Positions 8,194 through 15,503 are shown, counted from the stretch's first letter. The stretch: DNA of 33,005 nucleotides from Peribacillus butanolivorans (GCF_001273755.1 NZ_LGYA01000001.1:2063814-2096818); one strand, 5' to 3'. Translations and numbers: made by a program. Notes: generated by a model not told the origin, from the letters alone.

Positions 8194-8236
8194 TAAGAGG
8201 GGATTTCCGTTTATCGGAAATCCCCTCTTACTATTT
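8188..8236 (+). terminator. Terminator overlapping the activator stop codon
   Basis: A perfect 22-bp stem (8188-8209 with 8215-8236) with a 5-base loop includes the activator's TAG stop (8191-8193). The tail is only weakly T-rich. The structure is nearly symmetric and could work in both directions. It insulates the second sigma-54 promoter from the activator transcript. Confidence 0.75.
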
Positions 8237-8283
8237 ATCGCCACCCGTTGAATAACAAATATTAGTGACTCTCGTTATTTTAG

Positions 8284-8337
8284 GTCTTCATTCACTTAAT
8301 TCAGAAATGATTTTTTCAGTCAAAAGTGAATGATGAC
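8284..8337. promoter_or_regulatory. Long inverted repeat upstream of sigma-54 promoter 2
   Basis: TCATTCACTT (8288-8297) and AAGTGAATGA (8324-8333) are exact complements; with the outer GTC/GAC the match is 13 of 14. It lies about 95-140 bp upstream of the -24 box, a usual enhancer distance. The half sites contain ATTCA/TGAAT, as in the palindrome at 8373, so the same activator may bind. Confidence 0.45.
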
Positions 8338-8372
8338 TATCCTATATAGAACCCCTATTATTCATTTATATG

Positions 8373-8386
8373 ATTCAATAATGAAT
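8373..8386. promoter_or_regulatory. Candidate activator-binding site (UAS) for the transporter operon
   Basis: ATTCA-ATAA-TGAAT is a perfect 5+5 bp palindrome ending 42 bases before the -24 box. It differs from the one at 587-600 by a single base in the spacer and has nearly the same distance to its promoter. Confidence 0.5.
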
Positions 8387-8428
8387 TTTCTGGGACTTTG
8401 AAATAGCCACAGTAACTGTGTTTAACTA

Positions 8429-8444
8429 TGGCACAGCACTTGCA
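8429..8444 (+). promoter_or_regulatory. Sigma-54 (-24/-12) promoter of the transporter operon
   Basis: TGGCAC-AGCAC-TTGCA is an exact sigma-54 consensus, with GG (8430-8431) and GC (8442-8443) 12 bases apart. The first intact gene downstream is livH at 9118; the space between holds a decayed ligase gene. That gives a leader of over 600 bases. Confidence 0.9.
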
Positions 8445-8500
8445 TATTAATAAGGAATTAATCTACGGAATTTCCATGTAGAAAGTGTGAGGTGAGATAG

Positions 8501-9072
8501 TTGATTGTTCCAGGTGATCGACCATGGAAAGCGGTTATATTCAGACGATGAAATCTACGAATATCCCTAAAATCAGCTTATACAGAATGCTTTCCAACAC
8601 TGTAAAGAGGTTTGGGGACAGGGCAGCCATTTATTATGAAGAACAAATGATTACTTATGCGAAATGTGGATGGTCTTGCAACTGCTTGTTATAAGGCTGG
8701 GGCAAAAAAGTGTAATAAAATTGGTTTCTTGCTAGGTAATCAACCCGATTATCTAATCGCCTATTATGCTGCTATTAAACTAGGAATGATCATTATACTA
8801 ATCAACCCATGATGTATGGTTAGAGAAATGTGGAAGATTCAAGAAGACGTACAATTGAAATACTTAGTCGTCGGAAATGAAAGCGCTAACAAGTTGGGCG
8901 TTTTATCAGCTACTTCAGAGATTGTATATATGTAGGTGGTGATAATAAAGAAATAAAACACAAATTGCCTTTTGAATATCTTGATGACCTTATCCATACC
9001 CCTCTGAAAGAGGTAGAGGAAGCAACTATAAATCCAAAAGTAGATATGCCCTTGATTGTGAAGCAGGAATAA
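8501..9072 (+). pseudogene. Decayed, truncated acyl-CoA ligase
   Basis: Conceptual translation across frames gives the N-terminal third of an AMP-forming ligase: DRPW near the start (compare MDRPWNKH of the intact ligase at 708), ISLYRMLSNTVKRFGDRAAI, then after a frameshift VDGLATACYKAGAKK and IGFLLGNQPDYLIAYYAA. Several frame changes and in-frame stops interrupt it (for example after INP near 8812 and after IVYM near 8935). The coding similarity ends just where the AMP-binding P-loop should begin, so the rest is deleted. GAGGTGAG precedes a TTG at 8501, a relic of the original start. It occupies the first position after a sigma-54 promoter, as the intact ligase does. Confidence 0.85.
8878..8891. 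promoter_or_regulatory. cre site (CcpA binding) in the leader of the transporter operon
   Basis: TGAAAGCGCTAACA fits the cre consensus at all fixed positions. It lies about 430 bases downstream of the sigma-54 promoter and 227 bases upstream of livH, inside the decayed ligase. It is positioned to block elongation or an internal start. Retention of a perfect site within otherwise decaying DNA suggests it is under selection. Confidence 0.6.
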
Positions 9073-9117
9073 CCGAATAGCATGATAAAAATTCAATAAT
9101 TAAGAAGGAGGAAGTAA

Positions 9118-9981
9118 ATGGATATTTTAATCCAGCAGCTTTTTAATGGTTTGACAATTGGCAGCGTTTATAGTTTAGTTGCCCTGGGATTGACGCTTGT
9201 ATATGGAATTTTGCATATCCCGAACTTTGCCCACGGAGCTCTCTATATGTTGGGAGGGTACATCACATTATCAATGATGACATTATATGGCGTTAATTAT
9301 TGGTTTGCTATGTTTGTATCCGTAATCGTTGTTGGTTTGATGGGTGTTCTATTGGAACGTTTCGTGTTCCGCTTGTTAAGGGAGGCACCGCCATTGCACG
9401 ATAAAATTGCGGCAATCGGGATCCTTCTTTTTCTTGAAGCTTTTGCGCAATTTGTCTGGGGCGCCGATTTCCATACAATGACTTCTCCTTACGATCAAGT
9501 CGTCAACATCATGGGGTTGACGTTTACAATGCAGCGCTTGTTGATTATCGTTTCGGCTATCGTGGTGATGATTTTGCTTTATCTTTTCCTCAAGAAAACG
9601 TATACCGGTTCAACGATAATTGCGATGTCCCAAAGTCGTGAAGGAGCTTCACTTGTAGGGATTAACATCAATAAAGTTGCTATGCTGACCTTCATGATAT
9701 CTGGTGGCTTAGCCGCCATTGCCTCATCTCTTGCTTCACCGATTAACCTCGTTTTCCCCGGCATGGGACATCTCGTCATCTTGAAGGCATTCGTCATTAT
9801 CATTCTGGGAGGCATGGGAAGTATTCCAGGGGCGATTGTCGGAGGTTATATCCTTGGTTTCAGCGAGAGCCTGGGCGCAACTTATATTTCAAATGATTAT
9901 AAAGACATCATTGCATTCGTTCTTTTAGTTGTAATTTTAACAGTGAAACCAACGGGACTTTTTGCTAAGGGGGAGAGGTAG
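9118..9981 (+). CDS. livH: Branched-chain amino acid-type ABC transporter permease (LivH family)
   Basis: A 287-residue membrane protein beginning with the family-typical QQLFNGLTIGSVYSLVALGLTLVYG and containing the conserved NFAHGALYMLG and GGMGSIPGAIVGGYILG segments. About eight hydrophobic segments are visible. It forms half of the membrane channel with the next gene product. AGGAGGAAG precedes the ATG. LivH-family permeases carry amino acids, but also aromatic acids, urea and amides; here the neighbouring acyl-CoA oxidation genes and shared sigma-54 control suggest an organic acid. Confidence 0.9.
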   Translation: MDILIQQLFNGLTIGSVYSLVALGLTLVYGILHIPNFAHGALYMLGGYITLSMMTLYGVNYWFAMFVSVIVVGLMGVLLERFVFRLLREAPPLHDKIAAIGILLFLEAFAQFVWGADFHTMTSPYDQVVNIMGLTFTMQRLLIIVSAIVVMILLYLFLKKTYTGSTIIAMSQSREGASLVGININKVAMLTFMISGGLAAIASSLASPINLVFPGMGHLVILKAFVIIILGGMGSIPGAIVGGYILGFSESLGATYISNDYKDIIAFVLLVVILTVKPTGLFAKGER

Positions 9982-9982
9982 C

Positions 9983-10978
9983 ATGAAGATTTTGACGAAA
10001 CGAAATGGAATTATTGCTCTTATCATCTTAGCTTTTTTATTCCCTATTATCGGTCAAAACGACTATTATCTTCATATGTTAACACTCTCATTCATTTGGG
10101 CAATTGCTGTTTACGGAATCAATTTGTTATCAGGCTATACTGGTTATCTCTCGCTTGCTCATGCTGGATTTTTTGCAATTGGTGCATACTCACTTGGGCT
10201 GCTGACAGTAAAATCTGGAATGAATTTTTGGCTGGCTCTTGTGGGGGCCTGTTTGATCACATGTGCGATTGGATTTGTAATCGGATTAATAGCATTGAGG
10301 ACAAAGGAACACTTTTTCGCCATATACACATTATGTGTAGGCTATATCATATATCTGGTCATTGATAAATGGGAGGGGCTGACGGAGGGAGTTAGAGGAT
10401 TGATTGGCATCCCTGCCCCAGGTAATATCGGTCCAATAACATTCGATACGGCAGCTTCACAATATTATCTTGTCCTTGTGTTTCTGCTTGCGGTGATCAT
10501 AGTCATGTATCGGATTATCCATTCGTTAACAGGTAGAACGTATATGGCCATCAGGAATAGTGAGGACCTTGCTCAAACGATTGGTATATCCACGATGAAG
10601 AATAAACTGACGGCCTTTGTCCTTTCTACATTTTTCGCAGGTTTGGCTGGAGCCCTGTATGCTTCATTCATTCGGTTTATTGGACCTGATATCGGCTCAA
10701 CCTCCATTATGTTCGACCTATTGATGTATCTCTTAGTTGGTGGAATTGGGACACTTTCGGGACCGTTGGTGGGAACGTTACTGCTCGTAATACTTTCGCA
10801 AAATCTGCAATTTCTTCAAGAGTACCGAATGTTGATCTTCGGACCTTTGCTTACATTAATCATCATCTTTTATCCACGTGGAATCGCAGGTGCCATCTTT
10901 GATTGGAAAATCAAACGAAAAGATAAGAAGCCGCCTGTTTTGAGAAACGATGTTTCTATTAAAGTGGAGGAGGGATGA
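9983..10978 (+). CDS. livM: Branched-chain amino acid-type ABC transporter permease (LivM family)
   Basis: A 331-residue integral membrane protein with the LivM hallmarks NLLSGYTGYLSLAHAGFFAIGAY, GVRGLIGIP and GGIGTLSGPLVGTLLL, and about nine or ten hydrophobic segments. The ATG at 9983 follows livH after one base, with GGGGGAGAGG upstream; the longer reading from TTG 9962 overlaps livH and includes the ribosome site. It pairs with LivH as the heterodimeric pore. Confidence 0.9.
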   Translation: MKILTKRNGIIALIILAFLFPIIGQNDYYLHMLTLSFIWAIAVYGINLLSGYTGYLSLAHAGFFAIGAYSLGLLTVKSGMNFWLALVGACLITCAIGFVIGLIALRTKEHFFAIYTLCVGYIIYLVIDKWEGLTEGVRGLIGIPAPGNIGPITFDTAASQYYLVLVFLLAVIIVMYRIIHSLTGRTYMAIRNSEDLAQTIGISTMKNKLTAFVLSTFFAGLAGALYASFIRFIGPDIGSTSIMFDLLMYLLVGGIGTLSGPLVGTLLLVILSQNLQFLQEYRMLIFGPLLTLIIIFYPRGIAGAIFDWKIKRKDKKPPVLRNDVSIKVEEG

Positions 10979-10980
10979 AA

Positions 10981-11754
10981 ATGATTATTGAAACTAAGAA
11001 TTTGACAAAGCGGTTTGGCGGCTTAGCAGCAGTCAATAATGTAGATTTTGTGATTAAAAAAGGAAAAATTAATGCTATTATCGGACCGAATGGGGCGGGG
11101 AAATCCACTTTTTTCAACTTGATTAGCGGCTTTCATCGTCCAAGCTCTGGAACCGTCATTTTTAAAGGAATTGATATCACCAAGCTTCCAGCTAATGAAA
11201 TAGCAGCGCTAGGAATTTCAAGGACCTTCCAAACAACCAGTCTTTTTGATAAATCGACCTTATTGGATAATGTCATTGTTGGGCATAGACTACGCACCAA
11301 ATCGAATTTGGTAGACGCCATTCTAAGAACAAAACGCTTAAAACGAGAGGAAGCGGCATGTCGGGATAAGGCTATGGAGGTGCTGGAGATTGTTGGATTA
11401 ACGGATGTGGCTGACAAAATAGTCGCTAGTGTTTCGCAGGAGGAAAAGAAACGGACAGCCATCGCCCTAGCTCTTGCAACGGACCCGGAAATTATCTTTC
11501 TTGATGAACCTGCTGCTGGAATCAACCCGGATGAAACGGAAGGACTGACAGTTCTGATCAGGAAGTTAAATCAATCCGGTCTTACGATATGTTTAATCGA
11601 GCACAAAATGCATATGATTATGAACTTGGCTGACCACATCATGGTTTTGAATTACGGAGAAAAAATTGCCGAGGGTACACCTAAGGAAATCCGATGTAAT
11701 GAAGCGGTTATTAAAGCCTATTTGGGAGGTAGTGCTAGTGCTAAAGTTATCTAA
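10981..11754 (+). CDS. livG: ABC transporter ATP-binding protein (LivG family) with atypical signature motif
   Basis: A 257-residue ATPase with Walker A GPNGAGKST (about 35-43), the long LivG-type insertion after SRTFQTTSLFD, Walker B EIIFLDEP, and the C-terminal IAEGTPKEI. The C-loop, normally LSxGQ-like, reads SVSQEEKKRT near 149-158 and lacks the conserved glycine, so the composite ATP site using this loop may be weak. The ATG at 10981 is preferred over 10975 because GGAGGAGGG (10966-10974) abuts the latter; either start overlaps or adjoins the livM stop. It powers import together with LivF. Confidence 0.88.
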   Translation: MIIETKNLTKRFGGLAAVNNVDFVIKKGKINAIIGPNGAGKSTFFNLISGFHRPSSGTVIFKGIDITKLPANEIAALGISRTFQTTSLFDKSTLLDNVIVGHRLRTKSNLVDAILRTKRLKREEAACRDKAMEVLEIVGLTDVADKIVASVSQEEKKRTAIALALATDPEIIFLDEPAAGINPDETEGLTVLIRKLNQSGLTICLIEHKMHMIMNLADHIMVLNYGEKIAEGTPKEIRCNEAVIKAYLGGSASAKVI

Positions 11755-12445
11755 TGTTGCAGTCAGTTATGGAAGTTTTACTGCGATCAAACATGTGAAT
11801 ATCGAAGTTGCCAAAGGGGAGATTGTCGTTTTATTGGGGGCGAATGGAGCGGGTAAAAGTACGACTTTTCGTTCCATTAGTGGTATCAGTAAGCTGTCTC
11901 AAGGAGAAATTTATTTTCAAAATAGTCCTATAGGCGGTCGAGCCCCGGATAAGAATGTTCAAGCTGGAATTGTTCAGTGTGCCGAAGGACGTAAACTGTT
12001 TCCACAAATGACTGTCCAGGAAAATTTAAGGATGGGGGCATTTGTGCATCGAATGAAAAAGGCGGAAATCAAGCATTCTTTGGAAAAGGTATATAATTTA
12101 TTCCCGATTTTAAAAGAAAAGAATCATGATGATGCAGGAAGTCTGAGCGGTGGGCAACAGCAGATGCTTGCCATAGGTAGGGCATTAATGTCTAAGCCAA
12201 AGCTGCTGATGCTTGATGAGCCTTCGGTTGGACTAGCACCTTTGATTGTGGAACAGATGTTTAAGGTGATCGAAGAAATAAACCGGGAAGGAATCACCGT
12301 TCTACTTGCAGAACAGAATGCGAATGCTGCCCTCAGCATTGCAGATAAAGGTTATGTTTTTGAAAATGGGGAAATTGTCGTTCAAGGAACAGCAGGTGAT
12401 TTATTGGCTAATGGTGAAGTACGGAAAGCCTATATTGGAGTATGA
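11738..12445 (+). CDS. livF: ABC transporter ATP-binding protein (LivF family)
   Basis: A 235-residue ATPase with canonical Walker A GANGAGKST, signature LSGGQQQMLAIGRALM, Walker B KLLMLDEPSVGLAP and the switch histidine region replaced by LLAEQNA, as is usual in LivF. The start chosen is GTG 11738, 8 bases after GGGAGG (11724-11729); GTG 11732 is possible. It overlaps the end of livG by 17 bases, a sign of coupled translation. Partner of LivG. Confidence 0.9.
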   Translation: MLKLSNVAVSYGSFTAIKHVNIEVAKGEIVVLLGANGAGKSTTFRSISGISKLSQGEIYFQNSPIGGRAPDKNVQAGIVQCAEGRKLFPQMTVQENLRMGAFVHRMKKAEIKHSLEKVYNLFPILKEKNHDDAGSLSGGQQQMLAIGRALMSKPKLLMLDEPSVGLAPLIVEQMFKVIEEINREGITVLLAEQNANAALSIADKGYVFENGEIVVQGTAGDLLANGEVRKAYIGV

Positions 12446-12470
12446 AAAAAAGAATGGGGGATTTATTTAT

Positions 12471-13652
12471 ATGAAACAACTGAAAGTGTTATTTGTATTC
12501 ATGCTGCTAGTAGTAACTGCTTTGGTTGGCTGTAACAAGGGAGACAGCCCCGCATCAAGTAGTGGTAAAAAAGGTAAAGGCGGAAATATCGTTAACATCG
12601 GTTTTAGCGGTCCGTTAAGCGGGGCTGCAGCATTGTATGGGAAACGAACGTTAAATGGTGTGGAAATGGCCGTCAATGAAATCAATGATGACGGCGGGTT
12701 TAAAGTAGATGGGGAAAAATACACGCTTAATCTCGTTTCTTTGGATGATAAATACTTACCGAATGAAACAGGTTCGAATGCTAAACGCTTAATTCAGGAA
12801 TATGATACACCGATTATATTTACGCCGCACAGCGGCGGTGTTCTGGCGCTGCAGGTTTTTAATGAACAAGAGAAATTTATCATTGGCGCCTATACGAGTG
12901 AGCCTTCAGTTACCGAAAGCGGAAATTCATTAACCGTACGAATTCCACCGAATTATGAAGGATATATCGAACCGTTTACAACGTATGCCATGGAACATTT
13001 CGGCAAAAAGATTGCAGCTTTGCCAACCTCCTCTCAATACGGAAAAGACTGGACAGAAGCGGTTCTCCCTCATTGGAAAAAGCAAGGTGGTAAAGTCGTT
13101 TATAATTCCTCGATTGATTTTGCTAAAGAAACAGATTTCTTTACGATTGTTACGAATGCATTGAAAAAGGATCCTGATGTGCTGTTTATCGGAGGTGCGT
13201 CTGAGCCGACGGCAAAAGTAGCGAAGCAGGCTCGGGAGTTAGGGTTTAAAGGCGGTTTTATTATTATGGATCAGGCGAAGCTGGATCAAATGAAGCCGAT
13301 TGCAGGATCATATGAAACATTGGAAGGCTCAATCGGTGTCCTACCTCTGATTAACTCCGATGAAGAAGCAGTGCCAGCTTTTATTGAGAAATATCAAAAA
13401 AATTATAAGGAAGATCCAAGCTCCGAAGTCGGTTTGAATTACATCGCGATGTATGCTTTTGTGGAAGCGATGAAATCGGCAGGAAGCGTGGATGACGTCA
13501 AGGCGATTCGCGAACATATGCAGGACGGGCTGACGAATATTTCTGCTGAACAGAAAATCTACGATATCCCAACAATTGATGAGAATGGAGGATTCGCATC
13601 TACAATTGTCGTTGGAGCGGTTGAAGATGGAAAAGTAGTTCCCATTCGTTAG
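12471..13652 (+). CDS. ABC transporter substrate-binding lipoprotein (LivK-like, Peripla_BP_6)
   Basis: A 393-residue binding protein. Residues 1-20 form a lipoprotein signal with lipobox LVGC, so it should be anchored by a lipidated cysteine to the outside of the membrane. The mature part starts with a linker of Ser/Lys/Gly and the type I binding fold (IVNIGFSGPLSGAAALYGK, IFTPHSGG, IAALPTSSQYGKDW). The ATG at 12471 follows a GGGGG site and comes 25 bases after livF. Its ligand is unknown; this protein is the best place to learn the substrate of the whole system. Confidence 0.9.
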   Translation: MKQLKVLFVFMLLVVTALVGCNKGDSPASSSGKKGKGGNIVNIGFSGPLSGAAALYGKRTLNGVEMAVNEINDDGGFKVDGEKYTLNLVSLDDKYLPNETGSNAKRLIQEYDTPIIFTPHSGGVLALQVFNEQEKFIIGAYTSEPSVTESGNSLTVRIPPNYEGYIEPFTTYAMEHFGKKIAALPTSSQYGKDWTEAVLPHWKKQGGKVVYNSSIDFAKETDFFTIVTNALKKDPDVLFIGGASEPTAKVAKQARELGFKGGFIIMDQAKLDQMKPIAGSYETLEGSIGVLPLINSDEEAVPAFIEKYQKNYKEDPSSEVGLNYIAMYAFVEAMKSAGSVDDVKAIREHMQDGLTNISAEQKIYDIPTIDENGGFASTIVVGAVEDGKVVPIR

Positions 13653-13784
13653 GGTGAACAAAGCCAGTGCTGGTGTCACGAAAAATATCCCTGATAATCA
13701 AGTAAACAGTCATAAAAAAAGTAGCTAGAGAGCGGCAGAACTCTACCAGTATGTACTGATAGAGTAGATTGTTGTATTTCTTGG

Positions 13785-13838
13785 ACGTGTACTGGAATCC
13801 TTCAAATGAAGGATTCCAGTACACGTTTCTTTTTTTGT
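13785..13838 (+). terminator. Terminator of the transporter operon
   Basis: A perfect 19-bp stem (13785-13803 with 13808-13826), loop AAAT, then TTCTTTTTTTG. It lies 132 bases after the binding-protein stop. A smaller imperfect hairpin (around 13742-13766) comes just before. Confidence 0.88.
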
Positions 13839-14107
13839 TTCTTCCACAATGTATCCATTACTAGGTTAAGATTCATACTGTCAGGTACTTTCTAGAAACG
13901 ATAATATTCTAGTAAAGGACCTGAACGATAGAAAAATAATAGTAAAGGCGACAATAGCAAAATGTGAGCATCGTGTAGTTATTTCCTTTTAACCTCTGGT
14001 AAAAGAGTTTCTTGAAGATGACGGATCCTTACTTTCCTAAGTAACGATTGAAAAAGATTTTTATAAGAAAGTATGGTCTACTCTAGAGGGTGTGGAAAAA
14101 ATGATAT

Positions 14108-14260
14108 GGTGAGTATGGGTATTCTAGACGTGTAGGACCATTAAGTAGTACAGTACCTAATGGTATCAAACAAGGAGAGCATATTTTTGAATTATTAGGG
14201 GACAATGGAATCCTTACTTTAGATTGCATGTATTTAAAGATCAATCTGAAAATTCGATAA
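14108..14260 (+). pseudogene. Fragment of an unrecognised coding sequence
   Basis: Fifty codons read GEYGYSRRVGPLSSTVPNG and continue with IKQGEHIFELLGDNGILT before a stop. There is no start codon or ribosome site, and a neighbouring frame just upstream also looks coding (KDFYKKVWSTLEGVEK). The composition looks protein-like but I do not recognise the family. It is probably what is left of a gene after frameshifts; a polymorphic-toxin C-terminus is conceivable but unsupported. Confidence 0.3.
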
Positions 14261-14352
14261 ATTATCATTACCATACATAAGATGATTGGTCTGATCATTA
14301 GGGAAATATTAGATTAAATAATAATCCATTGCTGAAATGGTGTTAGAAGTAA

Positions 14353-14920
14353 TTGAAAGACTATTTTTTATTTATCTTTGGATGTAATCTTGATCATAGC
14401 AATATTGAATATTTAGTAAAAGAAAGGCTAGAATCTTTTGTACGACCAATAATGGTAAATAACAATTGGACCGACCAAAATCCTAAAATATGAAAAGATT
14501 CAAATATTCATTTTACGTATGATGTGTATGATGTGAATGACAAAAAACATAAGGAAAATTTGTATTACATCAAAGATTATTATATATCGGAAGAACAACT
14601 TTTTGGTGTTGAATACTCTTTGAGAAAACTTAAAGGAAATCATATTTGGTGCCGTCCTAATACCCGAGGTCACTTTAACATGAAAATTGAAGAAATCGAA
14701 TATACTGGGCAGCATATATATGTAACTATTAATAATGATATAGAGATAAGTTTATTGGACAGGGAAGTGTCAAATTCATTAAGAGGGCAAGATTCATTTA
14801 GTCCCTGAGAAAGATCAATGGATAGAACTCCCAAGAAGTCTGACAGAAAAGGAAATGGATAAACGGACACTAAATTGGATAGAAGAAAGTATAATTAAAG
14901 TTGAAAAAATGGAACGATAA
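14353..14920 (+). pseudogene. Disrupted hypothetical gene
   Basis: One frame reads FIFGCNLDHSNIEYLVKERL, meets a TGA at 14491, and continues as a 94-codon stretch (from 14524) containing YYISEEQLFGVEYSLRKLKG and GHFNMKIEEIEYTGQHIYVT. Near 14790 a shift to another frame restores sense with INGWIELPRSLTEKEMDKRT to a stop at 14918-14920. The joined product would be about 185 residues. A terminator follows. I do not recognise the family. One stop and one frameshift indicate a decayed gene. Confidence 0.5.
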
Positions 14921-14938
14921 TTCAATTATCATTTAACA

Positions 14939-14975
14939 AAGCCTTTCTCATAAAGAGAATGGCTTCTTTTAATTT
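14939..14975 (+). terminator. Terminator after the disrupted hypothetical gene
   Basis: AAGCC-T-TTCTC (14939-14949) pairs with GAGAA-T-GGCTT (14955-14965) apart from one T-T mismatch, followed by CTTTTAATTT. Its survival supports the view that a real gene once ended at 14920. Confidence 0.6.
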
Positions 14976-14994
14976 AATAATTGTGTATATTTTA

Positions 14995-15123
14995 ATGAAT
15001 AGTGAAGGACCAAATACATTTCGACCAATTTCTTCAGAGAAACCATTATTACAGTTACCTAACTTACCTCAACAATTCAATTTAACTACAAGTCTTCTCA
15101 GCAACAATGAACCCAATATGTAA
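14995..15123 (+). other. Short open frame, possible C-terminal remnant
   Basis: Forty-two codons rich in Pro, Leu, Asn and Gln (MNSEGPNTFRPISSEKPLLQ and on, ending NNEPNM). There is no ribosome site before the ATG. The PLLQLPNLPQQFNLT stretch looks like the tail of a small spore-type protein but I cannot assign it. It may not be expressed. Confidence 0.2.
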
Positions 15124-15171
15124 TGAAATTCACAGGCAGTTCAAAGCATGATCATCTCGATTTCACTTATA

Positions 15172-15204
15172 AGCAGCCATACTAATTCATTAAGTATGGC
15201 TGCT
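15172..15204 (-). terminator. Hairpin downstream of sspH
   Basis: AGCAGCCATACT (15172-15183) pairs perfectly with AGTATGGCTGCT (15193-15204) around a 9-base loop. It lies 60 bases beyond the sspH stop on the minus strand. The following tract is only weakly T-rich, so terminator function is probable rather than certain. Confidence 0.45.
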
Positions 15205-15264
15205 ACTATTCCCGTTTTGTTCTCTCGGGATGTTATGGGTGGATAATGTTTTATTACTCACTCT

Positions 15265-15444
15265 TTATATTTCTTTAAGCTCTTCAATTTCGACTTCTGA
15301 CCTTTCCTCTAATGGCCCTCTTAGATGTACAGTAGCTGTTCTTCCATCTTCATTTATATTATCAATCCAAACTGAAGTGCCATTATATCTAACCTCAATG
15401 TCAGATGGTGAAGAAAGAATCTGTTTTACACGATTAACATCCAC
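15265..15444 (-). CDS. sspH: Small acid-soluble spore protein, H type
   Basis: A 59-residue protein reading MDVNRVKQILSSPSDIEVRY, then NGTSVWIDNINEDGRTATVH and a Glu-rich tail. It matches the SspH family in length and in the VKQIL-S-ximately-VRYNG-VWI pattern; SspH is a minor spore-core protein in Bacillus. The start is GTG (15444-15442) with GGGAGGG 6 bases upstream on the minus strand. It is monocistronic and points away from the mur operon. It marks the host as an endospore former. Confidence 0.85.
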   Translation of the reverse strand: MDVNRVKQILSSPSDIEVRYNGTSVWIDNINEDGRTATVHLRGPLEERSEVEIEELKEI

Positions 15445-15472
15445 AAAAATCCCTCCCTTATTATTTGTTAAT

Positions 15473-15503
15473 TATTATTTGAAAAGGTAAAAGATTTTAT
15501 TCT
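15473..15503 (-). promoter_or_regulatory. Possible forespore (sigma-G/F) promoter of sspH
   Basis: On the minus strand AGAATA (15503-15498) and AATAATA (15479-15473) are 18 bases apart and 29 bases before the start codon. They resemble the sigma-G -35 (TGAATA) and -10 (CATAMTA) elements with about one mismatch each. In such AT-rich DNA this is weak evidence. Confidence 0.3.

Noticed and set aside
8839..9096. 85-codon minus-strand open frame before livH
   Set aside because: It is antisense to the decayed ligase, whose plus-strand translation shows clear family similarity.
12306..12470. N-terminal extension of the binding protein
   Set aside because: The extension overlaps livF; the start at 12471 gives a proper lipoprotein signal and has a ribosome site.
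9118..13652. Reading the liv genes as a plain branched-chain amino acid importer
   Set aside because: The family allows it, but the shared sigma-54 promoter type, matching palindrome and neighbouring ligase relic make an organic-acid substrate more likely; not excluded.
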